6,134 nt of DNA from NCBI GenBank assembly GCA_904501675.1, contig CAJGCL010000111.1:1-6134 (forward strand), given 5' to 3'. Under the pieces are notes generated by a model that was given only the letters and a program-made list of their open reading frames with translations, was not told the DNA's origin and ran no database searches. Made by a program: the position numbers and the translations under genes. Source of the DNA: Clostridiaceae bacterium (GTDB lineage Bacteria; Bacillota; Clostridia; Oscillospirales; Acutalibacteraceae). Shown here in pieces: positions 1 through 5,014 of the stretch (the first letter of the stretch is position 1; every line of letters starts with the position of its first letter).

Positions 1-606
1 AACCCGTTTCTTGACGAAGAAATAAACAGCCACGCAGACATATTGTCTTTTAATACTCTTGATGGTTTATTATTCCTTGATTGCCACACAAAAGGGGAGA
101 CAGAGCAGTTCATAAGGGGTTATAAGACATTTTACTGTAACGATATTAAATCGCCTTATCCTAAGGATGTTGCGCTGAATGTAGCTCTTCTGGGCAATAA
201 ACTTTTCTGTAATAAAAAAGCTTCTTTGCCTGAAATTATAAGCTGGGCAGAAAGTAAAAATATAGAAATCATTAACACAAACCAAGGCTATACAAAATGC
301 AATATGTGCGTTTTAAATGATAAGGCTGTAATAACAGAAGATGACGGTCTCTCCTCTTTGTTAAATTTTTGTCAAATAGATGTTTTGAAGATAAATAAGG
401 GCTATATTGCTCTTTCAGACAAGCATTATGGCTTCATTGGTGGCGCAGGCGTAATGGTATCTGATAGTCTGATTTATTTTAGTGGGGATATAAGCAGTCA
501 TCCGAATTTTACTGAAATTACAGAGTTTCTTGATAAGTACAATATCAAGCCTGTATTTAATATAAACCGTAAATTACGTGATTTTGGCGGTTTTATTGAA
601 ATATAG
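1..606 (+). CDS. DUF6873-like protein (GME-fold type), 5'-truncated by window edge
   Basis: The frame is open from base 1, with no stop before the TTG at 43, so this is the C-terminal 201 residues of a gene that begins outside the window. The TTG at 43 has no ribosome binding site and the residues before it look like protein. Motifs, numbered from base 1, are HAD at 11-13, YPKDVALNV at 53-61, QGYTKC at 95-100, ITEDDG at 111-116, GFIGGAG at 144-150, GDISSHP at 162-168 and a terminal DFGGF. This pattern matches what I remember of DUF6873, a clostridial family assigned to the guanidino-group-modifying (amidinotransferase-like) fold. No substrate is known to me, and I cannot assign catalytic residues safely. 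There are no membrane segments, so it is probably cytoplasmic. A hairpin at 658-710 followed by T5 may end its transcript. The family call is fairly confident; the function is unknown. Confidence 0.72.
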   Translation, partial: NPFLDEEINSHADILSFNTLDGLLFLDCHTKGETEQFIRGYKTFYCNDIKSPYPKDVALNVALLGNKLFCNKKASLPEIISWAESKNIEIINTNQGYTKCNMCVLNDKAVITEDDGLSSLLNFCQIDVLKINKGYIALSDKHYGFIGGAGVMVSDSLIYFSGDISSHPNFTEITEFLDKYNIKPVFNINRKLRDFGGFIEI

Positions 607-608
607 TT

Positions 609-668
609 ATCCGATAGAAAAATTTAAAATGACCAAATCTATCAATGAAAAAAACTGATTCGATGAAA
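609..668. repeat. Direct repeat copy 1 (95-bp offset)
   Basis: This 60-base segment aligns without gaps to 704-763 at an offset of 95 bases, 42 of 60 identical by hand count. The identity is in two blocks: 614-634 (core TTTNAAATGACC) and 648-668 (poly-A, then CTGA and GATGAAA). The segment between, 635-647, is almost wholly different. In copy 1 the variable part pairs with the start of the repeat: GATAGA at 613-618 with TCTATC at 638-643. It begins three bases after the stop codon of the upstream gene. Confidence 0.65.
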
Positions 669-710
669 TTTTACGTAGTTTTGCATAATATGATAAAAAT
701 TCCATCGAAT
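658..710 (+). repeat. 15-bp inverted repeat linking the two direct repeats; possible terminator
   Basis: ATTCGATGAAATTTT at 658-672 is complementary to AAAATTCCATCGAAT at 696-710 with one A-C mismatch (14 of 15), leaving a 23-base loop. Read rightward, the stem is followed by GAAATTTTT with T5 at 716-720. It could therefore act as a weak, AT-rich intrinsic terminator for the DUF6873-like gene. The long loop and low GC make this uncertain. The right arm can also pair with 758-764, giving a mutually exclusive structure. Confidence 0.45.
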
Positions 711-763
711 AGAAATTTTTGAAATGACCTGAGTATCGTTTCAAAAAAACTGAGTGGATGAAA
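704..763. repeat. Direct repeat copy 2 (95-bp offset)
   Basis: This is the second copy of the element at 609-668. Its conserved blocks are 709-729 and 743-763, with the diverged segment at 730-742. A weaker intra-repeat pairing is available here too: CGA-A-TA at 706-711 with TATCG at 734-738. Its 3' end runs into the ribosome binding site (AAAGGA, 761-766) of the small ORF at 777. The offset of 95 is not a multiple of three, so this is a nucleic-acid repeat and not a repeated peptide. Confidence 0.65.
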
Positions 764-776
764 GGATTTAGAAAAA

Positions 777-884
777 ATGAAAAACCCTGAAAAAAATGCT
801 GTTGCAAAGCTTGGATACACTGTAACAATGGTTGTAGTAACAACTGCAATTTTTATTTGTATGAAAAAATATAAAGATAAATAA
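777..884 (+). CDS. Putative 35-residue single-pass membrane peptide
   Basis: An ATG at 777 is preceded by AAAGGA at 761-766 with a 10-base spacer, and the frame ends at TAA 882-884. The product has a charged N-terminus (MKNPEKN), one hydrophobic helix at about residues 12-29 (rich in V, T and I, containing one Cys) and a strongly basic end (MKKYKDK). This layout is typical of small bacterial membrane peptides, including type I toxin peptides, but I recognise no family. It lies alone between the DUF6873-like gene and xer, just downstream of paired repeats and a hairpin that could control it. No clear promoter was found. The ribosome binding site and the membrane topology support it; the short length means it could still be chance. 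Confidence 0.45.
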   Translation: MKNPEKNAVAKLGYTVTMVVVTTAIFICMKKYKDK

Positions 885-922
885 AATAATTTAAAATAAA
901 TATTATATAAATTATTATTTTA
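882..922. repeat. AT-only inverted repeat after the small ORF
   Basis: TAAAATAAT at 882-890 is a perfect 9-bp inverted match to ATTATTTTA at 914-922, with a 23-base loop. It includes the stop codon of the small ORF. It has no GC pairs and no following T-run, so it is a poor terminator. Such pairs are also expected by chance in sequence this AT-rich. Confidence 0.25.
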
Positions 923-960
923 AAATTCATTGTATCAGCACTTGAATATCGTAAATATGT

Positions 961-972
961 TGCAATATTGCA
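961..972. repeat. 12-bp perfect palindrome TGCAATATTGCA
   Basis: This perfect 12-base palindrome is followed directly by a copy of GTATAAGTC (973-981) that recurs in the inverted repeat at 1075-1106. It resembles a dimeric regulator site, but no promoter was found that would explain it. Confidence 0.3.
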
Positions 973-1074
973 GTATAAGTCTTTGAATTCCTAAAGTGTT
1001 ACTCGCTGCAAATACCACCAATTTTATCCTATCATACATAATTGTACCTACATTTACAGAAAAACCTACACCCC

Positions 1075-1106
1075 GACTTATACAAAACTTTTATTTTGTA
1101 TAAGTC
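1075..1106. repeat. Perfect 13-6-13 inverted repeat, dif-like, upstream of recombinase
   Basis: The arms at 1075-1087 (GACTTATACAAAA) and 1094-1106 (TTTTGTATAAGTC) are perfectly complementary around a 6-base centre, CTTTTA (1088-1093). The central 28 bases, 1077-1104, have the 11-6-11 layout of Xer recombination sites. The inner right arm TTTTGT resembles the TTATGT of known dif XerD half-sites. It lies 80 bases upstream of the recombinase start and directly abuts the -35 element of the likely promoter. It could be a recombination site, an operator for autoregulation, or a bidirectional hairpin terminator. As a rightward terminator it is weak, because the tail TTGATTTATTTT is not a clean U-run. 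Confidence 0.6.
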
Positions 1107-1135
1107 TTGATTTATTTTAAGAGGTGTGTTATTAT
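1107..1135 (+). promoter_or_regulatory. Likely sigma-A promoter of the tyrosine recombinase gene
   Basis: TTGATT at 1107-1112 and TATTAT at 1130-1135 are separated by 17 bases, close to the vegetative consensus. Transcription would start near 1142, giving a leader of about 45 bases before the ATG at 1187. The -35 begins at the base after the inverted repeat ends, so a protein bound there would touch the promoter. Confidence 0.6.
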
Positions 1136-1186
1136 TGTATTTGGGGTTCCTCCCTCGCAACAAATATATTGAAACAGGTTGATTAT

Positions 1187-2218
1187 ATGAAAAAAGAACA
1201 GTTTATTGATATTTTCCCTACATATGCTTTTGAGTTTCTTAATTACTATAGCGTTATTAAAAATCGTTCAGATCTTACTGTTATTGAATATGCAAATGAT
1301 TTAGCAACCTTTTTCAGATTCTTAAAAGTTATAAAAGGTCTTGCAGATAAAGAAACGCCTTTTGAAGATATTTATATCAAAGATTTATCAATTGATGTTA
1401 TCGCAAACGTTTCTCTTAATGATGCATATATGTTTCTTGTTTACTGTAAAGATGTGCGAAACAATAACGAAAAAACTCGTGCGCGTAAAGCAACAACATT
1501 GCGTAATTTTTATAAATACCTTACAGTACAAAAGAAACTGATTGACGACAATCCCCTTCAGGAGCTTGATTCCCCTAAAATTAAAAAGTCTTTACCTAAA
1601 TATCTCACATTAGATGAAAGTCTTGTTCTCCTGAACGCAGTTGAAGGCAAATACAAAGAGCGTGATTATTGTATTATTACCCTCTTCCTTAACTGCGGGT
1701 TACGTCTTGCGGAGCTTGTTTCCCTTAATTTATCGGATATACGCTCAAACAACACGATTGTTGTTACCGGTAAGGGCAACAAAGAACGTACAATATACCT
1801 GAACGACGCCTGCGTAGACGCTATAAACGCTTATCTGCCATATAGACACGTTGATGGCGTTAAGGATAAGAACGCCCTGTTTATAAGCCGTCAGAAAGGC
1901 AGAATAAGCCCTAAAACAGTTCAATACATAGTAAAAACAACTCTTGAAAAGGCAGGTCTTGGAGATAGAGATTTATCGACCCATAAGCTACGCCATACTG
2001 CAGCAACGTTAATGTACCAATACGGTGATGTAGATGTCCTTGCAATAAAAGAGATTTTAGGCCACGAAAGCCTGAGTACAACACAGATTTATACTCACAT
2101 AATGGATGACCAACTGAAAAAGGCCGCTGCCGCTAACCCACTAAGTGGAGTTAAAGCGCCAAAGCGACCCGAATTTGCAATTGATTTACCAGATAACTTA
2201 TCAGACGAAGCTGAATAA
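1187..2218 (+). CDS. Tyrosine site-specific recombinase, XerC/XerD type
   Basis: The product is a DNA strand-exchange enzyme of the tyrosine recombinase (phage integrase) family, 343 residues. An N-terminal SAM-like core-binding domain covers about 12-115 and the catalytic domain about 135-315. All six catalytic residues are present: R173 (GLRLAEL), K196 (TGKGNKER), H266 and R269 (HKLRH), H293 (LGHESLSTTQ) and nucleophile Y302 (IYTHI). A 40-residue tail rich in Lys, Pro and acidic residues goes beyond the usual Xer length of about 300. ATG 1187 was chosen because it follows a weak AGG (1176-1178) at 8 bases. The GTG at 1124 lies inside the promoter and is rejected. No phage or integrative-element genes surround it, so a housekeeping role such as chromosome dimer resolution is more likely than mobile-element integration. 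The dif-like repeat upstream recalls single-recombinase systems such as XerS/difSL. Its last 18 bases overlap the convergent gene. Confidence 0.88.
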   Translation: MKKEQFIDIFPTYAFEFLNYYSVIKNRSDLTVIEYANDLATFFRFLKVIKGLADKETPFEDIYIKDLSIDVIANVSLNDAYMFLVYCKDVRNNNEKTRARKATTLRNFYKYLTVQKKLIDDNPLQELDSPKIKKSLPKYLTLDESLVLLNAVEGKYKERDYCIITLFLNCGLRLAELVSLNLSDIRSNNTIVVTGKGNKERTIYLNDACVDAINAYLPYRHVDGVKDKNALFISRQKGRISPKTVQYIVKTTLEKAGLGDRDLSTHKLRHTAATLMYQYGDVDVLAIKEILGHESLSTTQIYTHIMDDQLKKAAAANPLSGVKAPKRPEFAIDLPDNLSDEAE

Positions 2219-2833
2219 ATCACCAAACATTCTGTAAAACAAAGTAGTTATTAATGAGCCAAGAAGAACTGGAACAATATATATTACATATCTTAAAATG
2301 TATTCTTTAAAAATCGGCTTGCCTTCACCCTTTCCCGTAACAAGAAATATAAATATTTCCCCGGAAATATCAACACAATGGCAACAGCACTTAATTACAG
2401 TGGCTGTTGCTGTTGCATATGAAGGTAAATAAATTAATGCCCAACCGCCAATGCCCGACATACCAAAATTTACATAAAACTGTGTAATTTCAATACCAAA
2501 AAAACAACCAGTAAGCAAAGGCACCAATGCAACAAAAGGCGTTCCCATACCACTTAATCCTGTAACAAAACATATTAAAAGTAAAACGAAAAACGGCAGA
2601 AAAACCCTGATAAAAACGGATAATAAACTACTTTCCGTCTGCGAAAACAACACATTATTCATTAAAGACGTAAAAAATGCATGCCACTCTGCGGAACCTG
2701 CTTCAGAAATATGTACTCCTGTAATAGTTCCGCAAATAAATAATGTGAAAAATACAAGGGTTTTGTTGTTAATTTTAAAATGAACGTTGGGTTTAAATGC
2801 AGGCGCTTTTATAACAACTGATTTTTTTAACAT
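2201..2833 (-). CDS. SpoIIM-like multi-pass membrane protein
   Basis: This 210-residue membrane protein starts at ATG 2833 behind AAAGGAG (2840-2846) with 6 bases of spacing. Hydrophobic segments lie at about 25-42, 72-93, 98-120, 127-148 and 182-203. The arrangement resembles stage II sporulation protein M (PF01944): a first helix ending GTITGV, a long extracytoplasmic stretch, a Gly-rich TGLSGMGTP turn, the run LLTGCFFGI, and a late FKEYILRYV. In spore formers SpoIIM acts with SpoIID and SpoIIP in engulfment, but SpoIIM-like proteins also occur outside sporulation loci. I have not assigned sporulation here. An odd CCCHC cluster sits at 149-153, next to the fourth helix. The gene lies 12 bases after the TIGR04086-like gene, so the two are probably co-transcribed. 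Its stop lies inside the 3' end of the convergent recombinase gene. The family call is moderate; it could be an unrelated clostridial membrane protein. Confidence 0.5.
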   Translation of the reverse strand: MLKKSVVIKAPAFKPNVHFKINNKTLVFFTLFICGTITGVHISEAGSAEWHAFFTSLMNNVLFSQTESSLLSVFIRVFLPFFVLLLICFVTGLSGMGTPFVALVPLLTGCFFGIEITQFYVNFGMSGIGGWALIYLPSYATATATVIKCCCHCVDISGEIFIFLVTGKGEGKPIFKEYILRYVIYIVPVLLGSLITTLFYRMFGDLFSFV

Positions 2834-2845
2834 ACTCTTCTCCTT

Positions 2846-3256
2846 TTACGAATTTGCCGAAATTATTCCGCCAACAATGCCACCAACAATTGAAACAGGA
2901 AATAAAATCAATATTTCCGGTGATATATTAAAACGCATTGCAATAATACAAATTAATGAAAAAATAATAGCGAAAGCCAATGAAGCGACCGTCCCGTTCA
3001 CGATTCCCCTACATTTTAACTTTTTGTTGGCGAAAAAGCCACTTAAAAATCCGCCGAAAATAACCAAACCATATATTATGAATTTGGTAAACAAATTAAA
3101 ATCAGTGCTCTTCATTATAATTACTGATACAACAGATAACCCAATTGCTAATACAACTAATCCTTTAACAGAAGAAATCAAATAAATAATAGCCGGATTA
3201 CTTGTATTAATGGATATTTTTCTTTTCTTTTTTAATTTTTTATTTAATTCAGGCAT
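2846..3256 (-). CDS. Four-helix membrane protein, TIGR04086-like
   Basis: This small membrane protein has 136 residues. A basic N-terminal tail (residues 7-13, KLKKKRK) is followed by four hydrophobic segments at about 24-48, 58-76, 88-108 and 114-133. A GGFLSGFFANKKLK stretch follows helix two, and a Gly-rich VGGIVGGII lies near the end. Size, helix count and position after yajC fit the Firmicutes family TIGR04086, whose function is unknown to me. The ATG at 3256 was chosen because GGAGG (3263-3267) stands 6 bases before it. The longer reading from GTG 3271 would place that GGAGG inside the coding region. The Shine-Dalgarno lies within the 3' arm of the terminator hairpin after yajC, so expression probably depends on read-through. 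The next gene follows after 12 bases. Confidence 0.7.
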   Translation of the reverse strand: MPELNKKLKKKRKISINTSNPAIIYLISSVKGLVVLAIGLSVVSVIIMKSTDFNLFTKFIIYGLVIFGGFLSGFFANKKLKCRGIVNGTVASLAFAIIFSLICIIAMRFNISPEILILFPVSIVGGIVGGIISANS

Positions 3257-3297
3257 AAAAAACCTCCGCACACCGTTTTAGTAAATGGTATGCGGAG
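3257..3297 (-). terminator. Intrinsic terminator after yajC, overlapping the next gene's RBS
   Basis: In the leftward transcript CTCCGCATACC (3297 to 3287) pairs with GGTGTGCGGAG (3274 to 3264) over 11 bp with one U-G wobble. The 12-base loop can pair further by a few A-U. After one G the stem is followed by six U (3262 to 3257), which run straight into the ATG at 3256. GC-rich stem plus U-tract is a textbook Rho-independent terminator. Four of the five bases of the next gene's GGAGG are inside the 3' arm, so the fold would also block ribosome binding. Confidence 0.75.
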
Positions 3298-3314
3298 TAA
3301 ATTCTTAATATGAA

Positions 3315-3821
3315 TTATTCTTCTGTTTTCTCTTCTGCTGGAATCTCATTTACAGGAGCTTCTTCAGCAATATTTTTAACAACAGCTTTTTCTTTTTTGC
3401 TTCTTCCGTTTACTTTTTCGTCGATAGCATCTTTCTTTGCTTTTGCGTTTTTAGCTTCCTGAGCAGCTTTTCTTTCAGCTTCCATACGAGCATTTGCTGT
3501 ATCGTTAGTGTAGATAGCTGATTTATGGAACTTGATCTTTGTTCTGTCAGCACCTGTTTCAACAACAATTGAATCATCTTTAACAGTAACAATTCTACCC
3601 ATAATACCGCCGGTTGTTGTGATTTCGTCGCCAATCTGAACAGAATCTCTCATATTCTGCTCTTCCTTCTGTTTTTTCTTCTGAGGTCTGATCATTAAGA
3701 AATACATTGCACCAATCATAAGAGCGATTGGAAGAAAAGACATAATTGGATTCTGCTCGCCTGCTGCACCAGTAGCACCTGCGCCAGCGCCTGAAAATAA
3801 TAAATTGATAAAGTTGAACAT
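3315..3821 (-). CDS. yajC: Preprotein translocase subunit YajC
   Basis: YajC is a small membrane protein that associates with SecDF of the Sec protein-export machinery. The 168-residue product has a short Gly/Ala-rich N-terminus, one membrane helix at about 25-44 (PIMSFLPIALMIGAMYFLMI), and the family signature RPQKKKQKE right after it. The cytoplasmic domain contains GDEITTTGGIMGRI (64-77). ATG 3821 was chosen because GGAGG (3830-3834) lies 8 bases before it; the TTG at 3836 has no such site. YajC proteins are usually about 85-110 residues. Here a charged tail of about 60 residues (from 110 on, rich in Lys, Glu and Ala, ending EEKTEE) follows the conserved domain, as in many clostridial members. 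The gene is 44 bases after tgt and is followed by a terminator. Confidence 0.95.
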   Translation of the reverse strand: MFNFINLLFSGAGAGATGAAGEQNPIMSFLPIALMIGAMYFLMIRPQKKKQKEEQNMRDSVQIGDEITTTGGIMGRIVTVKDDSIVVETGADRTKIKFHKSAIYTNDTANARMEAERKAAQEAKNAKAKKDAIDEKVNGRSKKEKAVVKNIAEEAPVNEIPAEEKTEE

Positions 3822-3865
3822 AATAAAATCCTCCAAAAAAATATACTCACATATTATAGCTTAAC

Positions 3866-4996
3866 TTATATTCTTGTGTCAAGTAAATCAACGTATTTAT
3901 TTTTAAACTCGGTAAATGTTCCGTTATCAAGTTCATCTCTGATTCTTGCCATAAGATTATTGTAAAAATAAAGATTATGAATAACTGCAAGGCGCATTGC
4001 AAGAATCTCTTTTGCCTTGAAAAGATGATGTATATACGCTCTGCTGAAGTTTCTGCATGTGGGACAGTTGCACTGTGAATCCACAGGAGAATCGTCTGTT
4101 GCGTATTTAGCGTTATTCATATTAAGAATGCCGTTCCATGTAAACAGATGACCGTGGCGGGCGTTTCTTGACGGCATTACGCAGTCAAACAAGTCAATAC
4201 CTCTGCTGACACCCTCAATAATATTCCCCGGTGTACCGACACCCATTAAGTAACGTATTTTATCCTTTGGCATAAATGGCTCAACTGCAGAAATAATGCG
4301 ATACATATCTTCTTTAGGCTCACCTACTGCGAGACCGCCGATTGCATAACCATCAAGGTCTAATTCAGCAATCTGTTTCATATGCTCAATTCTTAAATCG
4401 TCAAAGGTTGCACCCTGATTTATCCCAAAAAGAAGTTGATTTTTGTTAATTGTATCAGTCAAAGAATTAAGTCTTTCCATCTCGTTTTTACAACGTATAA
4501 GCCAGCGTGTTGTTCTTGCAATAGATTCCTTAGCGTATTTATATTCCGCAGGGTTCTTGACGCACTCATCAAATGCCATAGCTATTGTTGATCCGAGGTT
4601 TGACTGAATCTGCATACTCTCTTCAGGACCCATAAAAATCTTTTTGCCGTCAATATGAGAGTTGAAGGTAACGCCCTCTTCTTTAATTTTACGAAGCTTC
4701 GCAAGTGAAAAAACCTGAAAACCACCGCTATCTGTAAGAATGGGACCGCTCCAGCCTGTAAATTTATGAAGACCACCAAGCTCTTTAATAAGTTTATCAC
4801 CAGGTCTGACATGAAGGTGGTATGTATTGCAAAGCTGTACCTGGCAGTCAATATCCTTTAAATCAAAAGCAGAAAGACCACCTTTGATTGCGCCACATGT
4901 TGCAACATTCTGGAAAGCAGGTGTCTGAACTGTGCCGTGAACTGTATGGAATTCACCCCTACGGGCAGTTCCCTCTTTTTTAATAAGTTTGTACAT
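3866..4996 (-). CDS. tgt: Queuine tRNA-ribosyltransferase (tRNA-guanine transglycosylase)
   Basis: In bacteria this cytoplasmic enzyme exchanges guanine 34 of GUN-anticodon tRNAs (Asp, Asn, His, Tyr) for the queuosine precursor preQ1. The 376 residues match the normal family length. The general acid/base Asp is D89 (LTDSGGFQVFSL) and the nucleophile is D271 (FDCVMPSRNARHG), both by comparison with E. coli Tgt D89 and D264. The zinc site is intact: C309, C311, C314 and H340. The substrate-pocket motif GGLAVGEP (220-227) is present. ATG 4996 follows AAAGGA (5005-5010) at 8 bases. The gene lies 18 bases after queA, which encodes the next enzyme of the same pathway, so the two are surely co-transcribed. 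No preQ1 synthesis genes (queC, queD, queE, queF) are in the window. Confidence 0.97.
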   Translation of the reverse strand: MYKLIKKEGTARRGEFHTVHGTVQTPAFQNVATCGAIKGGLSAFDLKDIDCQVQLCNTYHLHVRPGDKLIKELGGLHKFTGWSGPILTDSGGFQVFSLAKLRKIKEEGVTFNSHIDGKKIFMGPEESMQIQSNLGSTIAMAFDECVKNPAEYKYAKESIARTTRWLIRCKNEMERLNSLTDTINKNQLLFGINQGATFDDLRIEHMKQIAELDLDGYAIGGLAVGEPKEDMYRIISAVEPFMPKDKIRYLMGVGTPGNIIEGVSRGIDLFDCVMPSRNARHGHLFTWNGILNMNNAKYATDDSPVDSQCNCPTCRNFSRAYIHHLFKAKEILAMRLAVIHNLYFYNNLMARIRDELDNGTFTEFKNKYVDLLDTRI

Positions 4997-5014
4997 AGAA
5001 AATATCCTTTAATT

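Noticed and set aside
43..45. TTG at 43 as the start of the first gene
   Set aside because: No ribosome binding site precedes it and the frame is open back to base 1 with protein-like sequence (NPFLDEEINSHAD), so the gene is truncated by the window edge.
609..763. CRISPR array or type III toxin-antitoxin repeats
   Set aside because: There are only two diverged copies, with no regular spacers, no cas genes and no ToxN-like endoribonuclease next to them.
607..849. 80-codon leftward ORF over the repeat region
   Set aside because: It lies antisense to the repeats and the small ORF. It has no convincing ribosome binding site and a low-complexity composition rich in Phe, Leu and Ser. The 95-base repeat offset changes its frame between copies, so it is not a repeated protein.
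1124..1186. N-terminal extension of the recombinase from GTG 1124
   Set aside because: The GTG lies between the -35 and -10 of the likely promoter, upstream of the transcription start. The added residues (MCYYCIWGSS) do not resemble a Xer N-terminus.
2136..2150. Short palindrome CCACTAAGTGG near the recombinase 3' end as a terminator
   Set aside because: The arms are five bases around a one-base centre, there is no following T-run on either strand, and it lies within coding sequence.
1187..2218. Recombinase as integrase of a prophage or integrative element
   Set aside because: No phage, relaxase, excisionase or tRNA attachment site is visible, and the neighbours are housekeeping genes. An element boundary just outside the window cannot be fully excluded.
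2787..3185. 132-codon rightward ORF opposite the TIGR04086-like gene
   Set aside because: It is antisense to a membrane-protein gene with a good RBS, operon context and family resemblance. It has no recognisable motif and is best explained as a shadow of AT-rich coding sequence.
3257..3271. Longer start (GTG 3271) for the TIGR04086-like protein
   Set aside because: It would place the GGAGG and the terminator U-tract inside the coding region. ATG 3256 has ideal spacing to that GGAGG.
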